Shown: positions 42,346 through 53,096, counted from the stretch's first letter. The stretch: 64,000 bases of DNA from Sphingomicrobium sp. XHP0239 (GCF_039555325.1 NZ_CP154608.1:992001-1056000), one strand, 5' to 3'. Notes: generated from the sequence alone by a model not told the origin. Numbers and translations are program-made.

Positions 42346-44288
42346 GCGCGCGCCTGTCGATAACCGCCGCTGTCCTCGGCGTCTCGTTCGGCCATCCGGC
42401 GACGCCATCCCCGCATGCCCCGCCCGATCAGCGAGATCAGTCCGCCCAGGACGATCAACATTCCGCCCGCCCAGATGAACGTCACGAACGGCTTCCACCA
42501 CAGGCGGACCTGCCAGCCTTCATCGAGGCTGCCCGAACCGATAGTCGCATAGAGCTGCCCGTCCCAGTTGGTGAGCAGCGCGCTCTCGCTGGTCACGGTG
42601 ATCGGGGTATTGAACTGTCGCTGCTGCGGCGCAAGTGCGGCGGCTCCGCGCCCGCGCGCGGCGGCGAGTCGTGCCTCGACCGCGGTGAAATTGGCACCGG
42701 CTACGGGCGTCACGTCGCGCATCTCGACGGTCCAGGGTCCGACCTCGGCCTGGTCCCCCGGCTCCATGATGGCGAGCCGCTCGGTGGTGAAGGCGCTCTC
42801 GCTGGCGACGCCGAGCGTCAGGATGGCGATTCCGAAATGCGCGATCGCCATGGCCCAGGTCGGCGCCCCGATCCGCCAGGGGCGCTTTCGAAACAGCGGC
42901 ACGAGACTGGCGATCGCGAGCCCTGCCCCCAGCGCCAGCCCGCCCCGCTCGAGCAGACTGATGTCGAGGCCAAGCACGATCGGTATCACCAGGCCTGCCA
43001 CAGCGGCCAGCGCGGCCACCCGCAGCGACTTGGGAAGCGGGCGCTTCTGTCGCCGCCACGTCAGGCTGGGCCCGACGAATAACAGAGCGATCAGCAACAG
43101 CGCCAGCGGGCCGGTGACGAGATTGAAATAGGGCGGACCCACCGAAATGGCCGCACCGAACACCTCGGCGATCAACGGATAGAAGGTCCCGAACAGCACC
43201 AGCGCGAGAATGATCGACAACAGCACGTTGTTGGCGACCAGCGCGCTTTCGCGGCTCGTCACCTCGAACGGCTCACCCGCCCGAACCGTGGCGATCTTCC
43301 ATCCGTAAAGCGCGAAGGCGGCACCGATATAGATCGTCATCAGGATGAGAATGAAGGTCCCGCGCTCCGGATCAACCGCGAACGCATGCACCGACGTGAG
43401 CAGTCCCGAACGCACGAGAAACGTCCCCAGCATGCTCATCGCAAAACCCAACAGGGCGAGCATCATCGTCCACGCCCGAAGCGCCTCACGCGCCGCGAGG
43501 ACCGACACGGAGTGAAGCAGCGCCGTCGCGGCCAGCCACGGGAGCAGCGAGGCATTCTCGACCGGATCCCAGAACCAGTAGCCGCCCCACCCGAGCTCGT
43601 AATAGGCCCAGTAGCTCCCCGCCAGGATCCCCGCCGTCAGGAAGGTCCAGGCGACCAGCACCCACGGTCGCATCGCCTCGGCCAGCGAACGGTCGACCCG
43701 CCCCGTGAGCATGGCGCCGACCGCCAGACTGAACGCGACCGAAAGCCCGACATAGCCGACATAGAGAAGCGGCGGGTGATAAACGAGCCCGGGATCCTGC
43801 AGCAGCGGATTGAGCCCCCTGCCCTCGATCGCGGGCGGCGACAGCCGCGCGAACGGGTTGGACGTCAGCAGCAGAAAGGCGAGAAATCCCGCCGTCAGCG
43901 CTCCCTGGCTCCCCAACGTCACGGACAGCGTCCGCCGGTCGAGCGCTCTCGCGAACAGGGCGAGAAGGCCGCCGAACAATGTCAGCAGCACTACCCACAG
44001 TAGCATCGACCCTTCATGGTTTCCCCACGCCGCGGCGAGCTTGTAGAAGGCAGGCTTGGCACTGTGGCTGTTGGTCGCGACGAGCGCCACCGACAGATCG
44101 ACCGCCGCGAACACGCGCAGCAGCATCGCGAAGGCAAGACAGCAGAGCAGCGCCTGCGCCACCGCCAGTCCGCGCAGGGCCGCAGCACGGTCCTCGGTTC
44201 CTCGGGTTGCCGTCAGGCCCCACCCGGCCTGAAACAAGGCTAAGCCGAGCGCGAGCCACAAGGCGGCGTGGCCGATTTCGGCGTTCAT
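42339..44288 (-). CDS. ccmF: Heme lyase CcmF
   Basis: 649 residues, polytopic. The tryptophan-rich heme-binding motif is visible as GWGGYWFWDPVENASLLPWL, together with the conserved NPFARL-type segment and GRGLNPLLQDPGLVYHPPLL. Joins heme to apocytochrome c. Central gene of the ccm operon. Confidence 0.95.
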   Translation of the reverse strand: MNAEIGHAALWLALGLALFQAGWGLTATRGTEDRAAALRGLAVAQALLCCLAFAMLLRVFAAVDLSVALVATNSHSAKPAFYKLAAAWGNHEGSMLLWVVLLTLFGGLLALFARALDRRTLSVTLGSQGALTAGFLAFLLLTSNPFARLSPPAIEGRGLNPLLQDPGLVYHPPLLYVGYVGLSVAFSLAVGAMLTGRVDRSLAEAMRPWVLVAWTFLTAGILAGSYWAYYELGWGGYWFWDPVENASLLPWLAATALLHSVSVLAAREALRAWTMMLALLGFAMSMLGTFLVRSGLLTSVHAFAVDPERGTFILILMTIYIGAAFALYGWKIATVRAGEPFEVTSRESALVANNVLLSIILALVLFGTFYPLIAEVFGAAISVGPPYFNLVTGPLALLLIALLFVGPSLTWRRQKRPLPKSLRVAALAAVAGLVIPIVLGLDISLLERGGLALGAGLAIASLVPLFRKRPWRIGAPTWAMAIAHFGIAILTLGVASESAFTTERLAIMEPGDQAEVGPWTVEMRDVTPVAGANFTAVEARLAAARGRGAAALAPQQRQFNTPITVTSESALLTNWDGQLYATIGSGSLDEGWQVRLWWKPFVTFIWAGGMLIVLGGLISLIGRGMRGWRRRMAERDAEDSGGYRQARAW

Positions 44289-44731
44289 GAACCCTCGACG
44301 CTGTCGGCCGTGTCGCGTTCCTCGGCCTCGCTCGCCAGTTCGGGCGGCATGTAATTCTCGTCATGCTTGGCAAGGATGCGGTCGGCGACGAACGTGCCGT
44401 CGGGGGCCAACTGCCCTTCCGCGACCGCGCCCGATCCCTCCACGAACAGGTCGGGCGTGATGCCGCGATAGGCGACCGTCGTGCTGGCCTCCGTGTCGGC
44501 GAGGCGGAAGCGAACCTCGAGCCCATCGGTGCTGCGCTCGATCGATCCGTCCTCGACCATTCCGCCGAGGCGAAGGGGAACGCCGGTTTCCACCGTCCCC
44601 TCCACGATCTCGCTCGGCGTCACGAAAAAGGCCGCTCGCCCCTGCAGTCCCCACAAGGCGAGCAATGCCGCACCCGCAATGGCGCCGACGGCGATCAGGA
44701 CGAGGACGAGCCGCTGTTGCTTGGGCGCCAT
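44285..44731 (-). CDS. ccmE: Heme chaperone CcmE
   Basis: 148 residues from MAPKQQRLVLVLIAVGAIAG. Membrane anchor followed by the OB-fold; heme-binding His123 in AKHDENYMPPE with Tyr127. Carries heme covalently from CcmC to CcmF. Confidence 0.94.
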   Translation of the reverse strand: MAPKQQRLVLVLIAVGAIAGAALLALWGLQGRAAFFVTPSEIVEGTVETGVPLRLGGMVEDGSIERSTDGLEVRFRLADTEASTTVAYRGITPDLFVEGSGAVAEGQLAPDGTFVADRILAKHDENYMPPELASEAEERDTADSVEGS

Positions 44732-44865
44732 TATGATCGCCCGTCCCGAAGGTCGCGATGGCGCTGCTCGGCGCGGCGCATCGCGCGCCACGAGACGAGG
44801 ACCAGCACGGCCGTCGCAACGATCGTGATCGCATAAGCGGCGATGACGAAGGGCCACGGCGCCAT
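44731..44865 (-). CDS. ccmD: Heme exporter accessory protein CcmD
   Basis: 44 residues (MAPWPFVIAAYAITIVATAV, then a basic RRAEQRHRDLRDG tail), one membrane helix. Fits CcmD in size, topology and position between ccmC and ccmE. Its stop overlaps the ccmE start by one base and its start overlaps the ccmC stop. Confidence 0.88.
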   Translation of the reverse strand: MAPWPFVIAAYAITIVATAVLVLVSWRAMRRAEQRHRDLRDGRS

Positions 44866-45596
44866 CAGTGCTGCGCCCCCAACCGCTGCAACCGCGCCTC
44901 GACCTTGGTACGCGCGATGTCCGCGCGCATCCGCATCAGCACGATCGCCGCGAACAGCAACGTGAACCCGAGCGCCGCCAGCAGCAGCGGCCACAGCATC
45001 GAACCATCGATGCTCGATCGGCCCTCGACGATGCTGATCGAACGACCCTGATGCAGCGTGTTCCACCAGATCACACTGTAGTGAATGATCGGCAGATTGA
45101 TCGCCCCGACCAATCCGAAGATGGCCGCAATCCGCCCTTCCTGTCCGGGCCCGCGGGAACGCTCGGCATCCGCCAGCGCGACATAGGCCAGATAGAGGAA
45201 GAACAGCACCAGCATGCTGGTCAGCCGCCCGTCCCATTCCCACCAGGTCCCCCACGTGGGCCGGCCCCAGATCGATCCGGTCACGAGGCACAGCGCCGCG
45301 AACGTCGCTCCCGCGGGCGCGATCGCCCGCGCGGCGATGGCGGCGAGCGGATGCCGCCACACCAGCACCGCAACGCTGGAAACGGCAATGCCGCCCCATC
45401 CTGCCATGCCCAGCCACGCGGCGGGGACATGAACATAAAGAATGCGGAACGTGTCGCCCTGCAGATAGTCGGCCGGGACCAGGAACAGCCCGCCGATCAA
45501 TCCCGCGATCGTCAGCGCGAGACCCGACCACAGCGTCCAGCCGGTGGCGGGGCGCGCAATCTTCAGGAAGCGGGCGGGGTTGGCAAAACGATGCAT
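44865..45596 (-). CDS. ccmC: Heme transporter CcmC
   Basis: 243 residues, six-helix topology. Tryptophan-rich motif WGTWWEWDGRLTSMLVLF and flanking histidines (YVHVPAAWLGMAGW, LPIIHYSVIWW). Presents heme to CcmE. First gene of the ccmCDEFGH-ccmI-like operon; ccmA and ccmB are not adjacent on this side. Confidence 0.95.
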   Translation of the reverse strand: MHRFANPARFLKIARPATGWTLWSGLALTIAGLIGGLFLVPADYLQGDTFRILYVHVPAAWLGMAGWGGIAVSSVAVLVWRHPLAAIAARAIAPAGATFAALCLVTGSIWGRPTWGTWWEWDGRLTSMLVLFFLYLAYVALADAERSRGPGQEGRIAAIFGLVGAINLPIIHYSVIWWNTLHQGRSISIVEGRSSIDGSMLWPLLLAALGFTLLFAAIVLMRMRADIARTKVEARLQRLGAQH

Positions 45597-45645
45597 GGCG
45601 GTGCGCGCTCTTTACCCCGCTTCGGCCCGGTGGGCCAGATGGTCC

Positions 45646-46698
45646 TTAGCCGCGCCCGATCAGTCGCGCGGCCATGGCGTCGGCGACGGCCGCGGGATCG
45701 CGGTCGCTCGCATCGCTCTCGCTCCAGATCTGGTCGAGCCGCCCGGGAATGGCGTCGATCCGCTGGCGCACCAGGTCGGCGCCGCCATCGTCGAGATACT
45801 CGGTCGAGACGTTGATGATCCCGCCCGCGTTGATGACGTAATCAGGGGCGTAGAGGATATCGCGAGCGGCGAGCCGCTGTCCGTCCTCGGGCGTCCCGAG
45901 CTGGTTGTTGGCCGCACCCGCCACGATCGCCGCCTTGATCGCGGGAATGGTGTCGGCATCGAGAATCGCGCCCAGCGCACAGGGGCTGAGGACATCGGCA
46001 TCAAGCGCCAGAATATCGGCAGGATCGACGACCGTCGCGCCCGTCTCGCGGGCCAGCGCCTCGGCGCGCAGCGCGTCGACATCCGCGATCGACAGCGTCG
46101 CGCCGTCGTTCACCAGGTGACGCGCCAGATGGCTCGCCACGCTGCCCGCGCCCTGGATCGCCACGTGGACGCCCGACAGAGTCTCGCGCCCGAGCTTGCG
46201 CGCCACCGCGGCGCGAATACCGAGATAGCAGCCGCGGGCGGTGTGCGGGCCGGGATCGCCGCCCACTTCCTCGCCCGCCTCGACGGGCAGGCCCGCGACA
46301 TAATCGGTCTCGCCCGAGACCGCGATCATGTCGTCGACGGTGATTCCGACGTCCTCGGCGGTAACGTAATTGCCCGCCAGGCCGTCGATCGCGCGCCCGA
46401 AGGCGGCAAGCATCGCGGGGGTCTTGGTGCGCTGGGCGTCGGCCAGGATGACGGCCTTGCCGCCCCCCAGCGGCAAGCCCGCCATCGCATTCTTGTAGCT
46501 CATCCCGCGCGACAGGCGCAGCACGTCGCTGACGCCCGCCATGTCGTCGGGATACGGCCAAAAGCGCGTTCCGCCCGCTGCCGGACCCAATGCGGTCGAA
46601 TGCAAGGCGATAATGGCGCGCAATCCACTGGCGCGGTCGGTCACGAAATGCACGACTTCGTGATCGTCGAAATTGGGGTTGCCCAAAACGGTGCTCAT
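45646..46698 (-). CDS. Leu/Phe/Val-type amino acid dehydrogenase
   Basis: 350 residues from MSTVLGNPNFDDHEVVHFVT. The longer frame runs into tRNA-His and was rejected. Catalytic lysine region AGLPLGGGKAVI and Rossmann motif IQGAGSVASHLARHL define the Glu/Leu/Phe/Val dehydrogenase family; size fits leucine dehydrogenase. Substrate cannot be fixed from sequence. Likely degrades branched-chain amino acids by oxidative deamination. Confidence 0.88.
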   Translation of the reverse strand: MSTVLGNPNFDDHEVVHFVTDRASGLRAIIALHSTALGPAAGGTRFWPYPDDMAGVSDVLRLSRGMSYKNAMAGLPLGGGKAVILADAQRTKTPAMLAAFGRAIDGLAGNYVTAEDVGITVDDMIAVSGETDYVAGLPVEAGEEVGGDPGPHTARGCYLGIRAAVARKLGRETLSGVHVAIQGAGSVASHLARHLVNDGATLSIADVDALRAEALARETGATVVDPADILALDADVLSPCALGAILDADTIPAIKAAIVAGAANNQLGTPEDGQRLAARDILYAPDYVINAGGIINVSTEYLDDGGADLVRQRIDAIPGRLDQIWSESDASDRDPAAVADAMAARLIGRG

Positions 46699-46734
46699 GA
46701 CGGCGTCGTCTCTCCATCGATGCCGGACAGGAAA

Positions 46735-46812
46735 TGGGGCGATCGACGGGACTTGAACCCGCGACATCCGGTACCACAAACCGGTGCTCTAACCAGCTGA
46801 GCTACGATCGCC
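46735..46812 (-). tRNA. tRNA-His (GTG)
   Basis: 78 bases including the extra 5' G-1 that pairs with C73 and encoded CCA. Acceptor GCGATCG pairs with CGATCGC; anticodon stem CCGGT/ACCGG with loop TTGTGGT gives GTG; T arm GCGGGTTCAAGTCCCG. Confidence 0.94.
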
Positions 46813-46887
46813 ATGAGCGCCCTGGCTGAGGCGCGCCGGTCCCTTTAGGAGTGCAGGCCGCGCTTGGCAAGCCGCGTGACCGGAGAG

Positions 46888-46911
46888 CGACGAACGGTGC
46901 ACCGTTCGTCG
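46888..46911. promoter_or_regulatory. 24-bp perfect palindrome
   Basis: CGACGAACGGTG followed directly by its complement CACCGTTCGTCG. It lies 76 bases upstream of tRNA-His and 139 bases upstream of the divergent Crp-family gene. No T-run follows, so it is more likely a protein-binding site or cruciform than a terminator. Confidence 0.6.
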
Positions 46912-47049
46912 AATGTCGGGTTGCAGTCTTTCCCGTAAATCATCATAGGGGCATAGGCTTCGAGCCTGCATCCAATGATGTCAAACCATTAAGATAACAG
47001 ATAGTTAAAGGCCATGGGGGCGTGGCCGACGGAGTAGCTTTCACCCTTC

Positions 47050-47757
47050 ATGACCATTTCTTTGTTGGATACCGATGTCGACCTCGTGCAAACGCTGGTC
47101 GGCACTGGCCTCGCCGAGCCTGCCGCCAGGGCGCTCGCTGCCATTCCGTCGCGGATCGAGCAGGCCCATCCCAAGCGTCCCTTTCGCGAAATCGGCTTCA
47201 CGCGCAATGAACTGATGTTCGTGTGCACCGGCATTCTCGCCAAGTATCGGACCGACGGAAACGGCCGCCGCCAGATCGTCGCCCTCCGTTTTCCGGGCGA
47301 AGGGATCCTCCCCGCGAACGATCGGCATTCGAGTGTGGGATTGGCGGCCATCGTGCCGTCGCGGGTGATGGTCGCCTCGGCCGAAGACCTCGATCCGATC
47401 CTCGCCGCCCATCCCGAGATCGCGCAATATTTTCTCAAGCAAGTGCAGCGCGAGAATTCGATCAATTACGAATGGCTGCTCAGCTGCGGACGGCGCGACA
47501 GCCTTGCGCGGGTCGCGCATCTGTTGCTCGAAATGGCCCGACGGATGCGCGTATCGGCGGAGGAACACGGACTGCTCAATCCGTTCACGCAGCAGGAAGT
47601 CGCCGACATTACCGGCCAGACCTCCGTCAACGTCAACCGTATGTTCGCCCAGCTCGAACGCGACGGACTGATCCGCCGTGAGGGGCGCCGGGTTTTCTTC
47701 GAACGGACCGAGGAACTGCGGCGTCTCGCCGGTTTCGAGGAAGCCTACTTGGCCTAG
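47050..47757 (+). CDS. Crp/Fnr-family transcriptional regulator
   Basis: 235 residues. N-terminal cyclic-nucleotide-binding-like beta roll (about 20-135) without an FNR cysteine cluster. C-terminal winged helix with NPFTQQEVADITGQTSVNVN and LERDGLIRREGRRVFFE. Ligand and targets cannot be read from the sequence. It stands alone between tRNA-His and tRNA-Val genes. Confidence 0.9.
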   Translation: MTISLLDTDVDLVQTLVGTGLAEPAARALAAIPSRIEQAHPKRPFREIGFTRNELMFVCTGILAKYRTDGNGRRQIVALRFPGEGILPANDRHSSVGLAAIVPSRVMVASAEDLDPILAAHPEIAQYFLKQVQRENSINYEWLLSCGRRDSLARVAHLLLEMARRMRVSAEEHGLLNPFTQQEVADITGQTSVNVNRMFAQLERDGLIRREGRRVFFERTEELRRLAGFEEAYLA

Positions 47758-47856
47758 CCGAACGGACCGACGACAATGCACCATCGCCCCCGGGCCGCTC
47801 AATGACGGTTCGGTAGCGAGGATCGTGCTGTCGGAAGGTGATTAACGCTGGCGGCA

Positions 47857-47931
47857 TGGTGGGCGCGGCAAGGATTGAACTTGCGACCCCACCCGTGTGA
47901 AGGGTGTGCTCTACCACTGAGCTACGCGCCC
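47857..47931 (-). tRNA. tRNA-Val (CAC)
   Basis: 75 bases with encoded CCA. Acceptor GGGCGCG pairs with CGCGCCC; anticodon stem CACCC/GGGTG with loop TTCACAC gives CAC; T arm GCAAGTTCAATCCTTGC. Follows HU, as in many alphaproteobacteria. Confidence 0.94.
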
Positions 47932-48018
47932 ATGCCGAGCGGCGTGAGGGCGGCCTTTAAGTGAGGCCGCGCACCCTGTCCAGAGCGAAGCATGCGATCA
48001 CGCTCCGCTCCGACGGGT

Positions 48019-48294
48019 TCATTTCTGCACGGCGTCCTTGAGGACCTTGCCCGGGCGGAACTTGGGCTGCTGGCTGGCCTTGATCTGCATCGGCTCGCCG
48101 GTGCGCGGGTTGCGGCCCGTCGAGGCCTTGCGCTCGGTAACCGAGAAATTGCCGAACCCGACCAGGCGCACTTCGTCGCCGCGCTTCAGGGTCGAGGTAA
48201 TCACTTCGAGCATGGTTTCCACGGCGCGGCTCGCATCGCTACGGCTCAGCCCCGCGCGGTCTGCAATTTCACCGATAAGCTCTTGCTTGTTCAT
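48019..48294 (-). CDS. hup: DNA-binding protein HU
   Basis: 91 residues (MNKQELIGEIADRAGLSRSD, VRLVGFGNFSVTERKASTGR, NPRTGEP). Conserved nucleoid protein that bends DNA. The second of two ATGs was chosen because AAAGGAGG lies 8 bases before it but only 2 bases before the upstream ATG at 48300. Downstream of lon on the same strand. Confidence 0.93.
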   Translation of the reverse strand: MNKQELIGEIADRAGLSRSDASRAVETMLEVITSTLKRGDEVRLVGFGNFSVTERKASTGRNPRTGEPMQIKASQQPKFRPGKVLKDAVQK

Positions 48295-48412
48295 GCGCAT
48301 CGCCTCCTTTGGGGCGGTCGCCACCGAGATGTCCTTACGCAGAGACTCGGCTGGACCGCCAATCGAACGAAGCCCCGTTAGACCGTCTCGGCGGGGCAGA
48401 GTCAAAGGCACT

Positions 48413-48440
48413 TGTCCCGAAAATTACCCTTTTCGGGACA
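48413..48440. promoter_or_regulatory. Strong dyad between lon and hup
   Basis: TGTCCCGAAAA (48413-48423) and TTTTCGGGACA (48430-48440) form a perfect 11-bp inverted repeat with a 6-base centre. Outside it GCAC/GTGC could extend the pairing past one bulged base. There is no strong T-run on the lon strand, so it may be an operator or RNA hairpin rather than a simple terminator. Confidence 0.55.
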
Positions 48441-48461
48441 GTGCACGATGATTTTTCTCGC

Positions 48462-50864
48462 TTAATGGCGAATGGTCGCTTCCTCGCCGTCTCCTTTGGG
48501 CGGGACCAACGGTTCGGTCGACAATTCGTCGGCGTCAGTCCACTCGATCGCCGTCATCTCGGCGGTCAGCGCCCGCGACAGTACTTCATCCACGTGGCGC
48601 ACGGGAATGATCTCCAGCGACTGCTTGATCGCGTCGGGAATATCCGCGAGATCCTTCTCGTTTTCCTGCGGGATCAGCACGGTGGTGATGCCGCCGCGCA
48701 GCGCCGCCAGCAGCTTCTCCTTCAGCCCGCCGATCGGCAGCACCCGGCCACGCAACGTGACTTCGCCCGTCATGGCAACGTCGCGGCGCACCGAAATCCC
48801 CGTCAGCGTCGAGATCATCGCGGTGACCATTCCGATGCCCGCGCTCGGCCCGTCCTTGGGCACCGCGCCTTCGGGCAGATGGACGTGGATATCCTTGCGG
48901 GAAAAGACGCTCGGCTTGACCCCGTAGGAAGGCGAACGCGCCTTGACGAAGCTCATCGCGGCTTGGATCGATTCCTGCATCACTTCGCCCAGTTTCCCGG
49001 TCGTCTTAATCTGACCCTTGCCGGGAACGGTCACCGCCTCGATGGTCAGCAGCTCGCCGCCCACTTCGGTCCAGGCAAGCCCGGTAACGGCACCGATCTG
49101 GTCCTCGTCCTCGCCGATACCGTAGCGATGCCGGCGGACGCCCAGATATTCCTGCGCATTCTCTTCCGTGAAGGTGACGCTCTCGGTCTCCTTTTCGAGA
49201 ATCTTGCGCAACGCCTTGCGGGCCACCTTGGCAATCTCGCGCTCCAGCCGGCGCACACCCGCCTCGCGCGTATAGTGGCGAATCATCGTGCGCAGTCCGT
49301 CGTCGGCGAAGGTCAGTTCGCCCTCTTCGACACCATGCTGTTCGAGCTGCTTGGGGATGAGATGGCGCTTGGCGATCTCGACCTTCTCGTCTTCCGTATA
49401 CCCCTCCAGCCGGATGATCTCCATCCGGTCGAGGAGCGGCTGCGGCATGTCGAGGCTGTTCGCGGTCGTCACGAACATCACGTCCGACAGATCGTAGTCG
49501 ATCTCGAGATAATGATCGTTGAACTTGTTGTTCTGCTCGGGATCGAGCACCTCCAGCAGCGCCGAGGCCGGGTCGCCGCGGAAATCCTGTCCCAGCTTGT
49601 CGATCTCGTCGAGCAGGAACAGCGGGTTGTTGGTCCCCGCCTTCTTCAGGTTCGACACGATCTTGCCCGGAAGCGAGCCGATGTATGTGCGGCGATGGCC
49701 GCGAATCTCGGCCTCGTCGCGAACCCCGCCCAGCGACTGGCGGACGAACTCCCGCCCCGTCGCCTTGGCGATGGAACGGCCGAGCGAGGTCTTGCCGACG
49801 CCCGGCGGTCCCACGAGGCACAGGATCGGACCCTTCAGCTTGTTGGTCCGGGCCTGCACGGCGAGATATTCGATGATCCGTTCCTTGACCTTTTCCAGCG
49901 CGAAATGGTCTTCATCGAGGACGTTCTGCGCTTCCTCGATATCGCGGTTGAGTCGCGACTTCTTGCCCCACGGCAGCGCCAGCAGCACGTCGAGATAGTT
50001 GCGCGCGACCGTCGCCTCGGCGGACATCGGCGCCATCGCCTTGAGCTTCTTCAGCTCGGCCTCTGCGCGGGTCTTGGCTTCCTTCGACAGCTTGGTCTTG
50101 CGGATCTTCGACGCAAGCTCCTGAAGCTCGTCGCCCTCCTCGTCCTCGTCGCCCAGCTCGCGCTGGATCGCCTTCATCTGTTCGTTGAGGTAATATTCGC
50201 GCTGCGTCTTCTCCATCTGGCGCTTCACGCGGCTGCGAATCTTCTTTTCGACCTGCAGCACGCCCAGTTCGCCTTCCATGAAGGCGAACAGCATCTCCAG
50301 ACGCTTGGCGGGGTTGAGTTCGCCCAGCAGCGACTGCTTGTCGGCGACCTTCACCGACAGCGCGCTGGCGACCGCATCGGCCAACAGGTTGGGATCCTCG
50401 ATCTCGGCCAGTTGCATGCCGGTCTCGGCTGGCAGCTTCTTGTCGAGCTTTGCATAATTCTCGAACTGGTCGAGGACCGAGCGCATCAGTGCGGCCGTCT
50501 CCGGCCCCTCGCCTTCCTCGGCCTCGACGATCTCGACTTCGGCCATCTGATGACCGCCCTCGGCATCCTCGATCTTCTTGAGGCGCGCACGCTGCGCTCC
50601 TTCGACGAGCACGCGGACGGTCCCGTCGGGCAGCTTCAGCAGCTGCATCGCGGTCGCGATCACGCCGAGGTCGTACATCTGATCGGGCTGGGGATCGTCC
50701 TCGGCAGGATCGAGCTGCGCGACCAGGAAAAGCTGCTTGTCTTCGGCCATCGCCGCTTCGAGCGCGGCGACCGATTTCTCGCGGCCGACGAAGAGGGGAA
50801 CGATGCGCTGCGGAAAGACGACGATGTCACGCAGCGGGAGAAGGGGAAGGGTCCGTTTTGTCAT
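48462..50864 (-). CDS. lon: ATP-dependent protease Lon
   Basis: 800 residues from [20 protein letters not shown], the usual Lon start. The frame remains open for 534 more codons upstream, which lie antisense to the DUF3857 gene and are not protein-like. Lon substrate-binding domain, AAA+ module with Walker [10 protein letters not shown] and Walker B FLLDEIDK, and the Ser-Lys proteolytic dyad in [10 protein letters not shown] and LPIGGLKEK. Degrades misfolded and regulatory proteins. Confidence 0.96.
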   Translation of the reverse strand: MTKRTLPLLPLRDIVVFPQRIVPLFVGREKSVAALEAAMAEDKQLFLVAQLDPAEDDPQPDQMYDLGVIATAMQLLKLPDGTVRVLVEGAQRARLKKIEDAEGGHQMAEVEIVEAEEGEGPETAALMRSVLDQFENYAKLDKKLPAETGMQLAEIEDPNLLADAVASALSVKVADKQSLLGELNPAKRLEMLFAFMEGELGVLQVEKKIRSRVKRQMEKTQREYYLNEQMKAIQRELGDEDEEGDELQELASKIRKTKLSKEAKTRAEAELKKLKAMAPMSAEATVARNYLDVLLALPWGKKSRLNRDIEEAQNVLDEDHFALEKVKERIIEYLAVQARTNKLKGPILCLVGPPGVGKTSLGRSIAKATGREFVRQSLGGVRDEAEIRGHRRTYIGSLPGKIVSNLKKAGTNNPLFLLDEIDKLGQDFRGDPASALLEVLDPEQNNKFNDHYLEIDYDLSDVMFVTTANSLDMPQPLLDRMEIIRLEGYTEDEKVEIAKRHLIPKQLEQHGVEEGELTFADDGLRTMIRHYTREAGVRRLEREIAKVARKALRKILEKETESVTFTEENAQEYLGVRRHRYGIGEDEDQIGAVTGLAWTEVGGELLTIEAVTVPGKGQIKTTGKLGEVMQESIQAAMSFVKARSPSYGVKPSVFSRKDIHVHLPEGAVPKDGPSAGIGMVTAMISTLTGISVRRDVAMTGEVTLRGRVLPIGGLKEKLLAALRGGITTVLIPQENEKDLADIPDAIKQSLEIIPVRHVDEVLSRALTAEMTAIEWTDADELSTEPLVPPKGDGEEATIRH

Positions 50865-50966
50865 GTTCGGACATATGGTGATCGCTTTGTGTGCTGACAA
50901 TGCTTGTAACCCATGGCAAGAAACGGAAAGCTCGGTCCAACACGCTGTTATTCCGGAGTCTTTGGT

Positions 50967-53090
50967 ATGTTTGTGCGTTCTCTGATGGCCGTTCTGGCGG
51001 TATCGACTTCTTTCGCTTCCATCGCCGCCGCGCAGGATCAGCAGGTGTTGCGCGAAAAGGCGCCCGAATGGGTCGTCGAACGCGACGTCAACCGTCCGAC
51101 GGAAGAGACGGGCGCGGCCGCCGATCTGTTCCTGATGGACAGTCAGGCGCGCGTCGATGCGGAAAAGGCGAGCATCTATCTCAAGATGGTCATGCGGCCG
51201 AACAATCGGGCCGGTCTGCAACAGGTCGGCACCGTCTATTTTCCCTGGGTGTCGGATCGCGGTCCGGCCTATCTGCACGAACTCACGATCCATCGCGACG
51301 GGACGGTCGTCGACCGGCTGAGCGACGCGGACATCCGCGTGATCGACCAGAACCAGCAGCTCGAGCAATCGATGCTGAACGGCATCAAGACGGTCATGGT
51401 CCCGGTTCCCGGCCTGCAGGTCGGTGATGAGGTCCACATCGCTTACGGCTTCGACATGCGAAAGGACCTCTTCGGTCTCCCGCCCGAGCAATTGTATGTG
51501 AAGGCCAATCTCGGCGACAATACCGCCTTCTACCAACGCATGGTGGCCGACGAGACGGACGGCATCCGCGTCAAATATACGCCGCACTACGGAAAGGTTT
51601 CGGCGCAGGACACGAAGTTCGGCAAGGCCTACGACGTACGGGTCGATCGCCTCGCTCTCGATGGATCGCTCAAGCCTCCCATCGTCCCGGTAAAGGCGGA
51701 CGACGAGGAAGACGAAACGCTCGCCATCCCCGAGCACGCGCCGGCCGACAAGGTGATCGGCTTCTTCCAGGCGGCTCCTTACGCCACCTGGAACGACGCC
51801 GCGGCCGCAATGCGTCCTTTCTACGCCGACGTCACGGACATCGACCCCGATGGCGAACTCGCGCAGGTCGCCGATCGCATCATGGCCGAACATGACACGC
51901 CCCGCGCCCGCATGCTGGAGGCCTTGCGCGTGGTGCAGGAAGACGTGCGCTATATCGCCATCCTTCTGGGACAGGGTGCCTTCACCCCGGTCGACCCCGA
52001 ACAGGCGTTCCGCGACCGCGCCGCCGACTGCAAGGCCTCGACCGCGATCCTGATGGCGCTGCTGTCGCGCATGGGCATCGCCAACGACGCGCTTCTCGTA
52101 CGGTCCGAACAGGGGGGCATCCTCTCGGGATCGCTGCCCGCTCTGATGCTGTTCGATCATGTCATCGCGCGCGCCCATATCGACGGCCAGACCTACTATC
52201 TCGACGGGACCGGCTTCGGCGATCTGCGCGCCGACGATCTCAAGGGGAATGACTTCGAATACGGCCTGCCCCTCGTCGCGAACGCCGACCTGGTCGCGAT
52301 TCCCCGCGCCATGGGCACCGTTCCCGATATGCAATATGTGATCGAATGGGACGGTTCGAACGGGCTGGCGGGCGAGGTTCCGTTCACGGCGACCATCCGG
52401 ATGGCCGGTTCCCACGCCGCGGAAACCCGCGCTTCCCTCAGCCAGGCACCGTCCCGCGACGTCCACGACACGATGATGAAATCGATGCTGCCAAGCATTC
52501 CCAACGACGATATCGATACCGCCGAACTGGTGGACCGCGACGACGACGGTACGCTCCTTATCCGCTATTCGGGCCTCACGCGCCCCGAATGGGAGGAAAG
52601 CACGAGTTTCGAGGGGCTTCCCGAAGATGCCGAAAAGGGCGATCGCTATCGTCTGAACGCTGCCCTCGACGCGACCGACTGGCCGGTCGATTTCGATCGC
52701 GAGGAAGGTCCCTATCGCGACTGGGACGTGAACATGGGTTCGCCCTATTGGGAAACCACGCGCGAAACCTTCCTCCTCCCTGCGGCGGACGCCGATCTCT
52801 ACGCTACCGAGGTCAAGGGTTTCACCGAGAAACTGGCGGGTGCGGACGTGACGCGCACGATCACCCGCGACGGACGACGGGTTGAAATCACGACCGAATA
52901 TCGGGGCCGGACGGACCGCATCACCGCGGCCGAGGCACGCGCCGCCCAGGAGCGGATCGACGAGATCACCGACGCTGACATCTATCTTTATTCGCCGGTT
53001 GGGTTCAAACCGGAAGAGGATCCCGATGCCGACGCCGATGAAGATTTCGTACCCCCGCCCATCGTCAGGGTGGAGCCGACGAACGGCTGA
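50967..53090 (+). CDS. DUF3857 / transglutaminase-like secreted protein
   Basis: 707 residues from [20 protein letters not shown], a Sec signal peptide ending near AAA-QDQ. DUF3857 region in the N-terminal half ([34 protein letters not shown]). Transglutaminase-like core with the catalytic Cys in [13 protein letters not shown] and His/Asp in [19 protein letters not shown]. Periplasmic, function unknown. The only rightward gene in the lon-clpX interval, divergent from lon across 102 bases. Confidence 0.82.
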   Translation: MFVRSLMAVLAVSTSFASIAAAQDQQVLREKAPEWVVERDVNRPTEETGAAADLFLMDSQARVDAEKASIYLKMVMRPNNRAGLQQVGTVYFPWVSDRGPAYLHELTIHRDGTVVDRLSDADIRVIDQNQQLEQSMLNGIKTVMVPVPGLQVGDEVHIAYGFDMRKDLFGLPPEQLYVKANLGDNTAFYQRMVADETDGIRVKYTPHYGKVSAQDTKFGKAYDVRVDRLALDGSLKPPIVPVKADDEEDETLAIPEHAPADKVIGFFQAAPYATWNDAAAAMRPFYADVTDIDPDGELAQVADRIMAEHDTPRARMLEALRVVQEDVRYIAILLGQGAFTPVDPEQAFRDRAADCKASTAILMALLSRMGIANDALLVRSEQGGILSGSLPALMLFDHVIARAHIDGQTYYLDGTGFGDLRADDLKGNDFEYGLPLVANADLVAIPRAMGTVPDMQYVIEWDGSNGLAGEVPFTATIRMAGSHAAETRASLSQAPSRDVHDTMMKSMLPSIPNDDIDTAELVDRDDDGTLLIRYSGLTRPEWEESTSFEGLPEDAEKGDRYRLNAALDATDWPVDFDREEGPYRDWDVNMGSPYWETTRETFLLPAADADLYATEVKGFTEKLAGADVTRTITRDGRRVEITTEYRGRTDRITAAEARAAQERIDEITDADIYLYSPVGFKPEEDPDADADEDFVPPPIVRVEPTNG

Positions 53091-53096
53091 TCGCGC

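Noticed and set aside
46930..47049. CtrA or FNR boxes upstream of the Crp-family gene
   Set aside because: TTAA elements are present but spaced 12 bases rather than 7, and no symmetric TTGAT-N4-ATCAA is seen.
50865..52466. 534-codon upstream extension of the lon frame, antisense to the DUF3857 gene
   Set aside because: The family start of Lon is at 50864; the extension is low-complexity shadow sequence opposite a signal-peptide-bearing gene with clear motifs.
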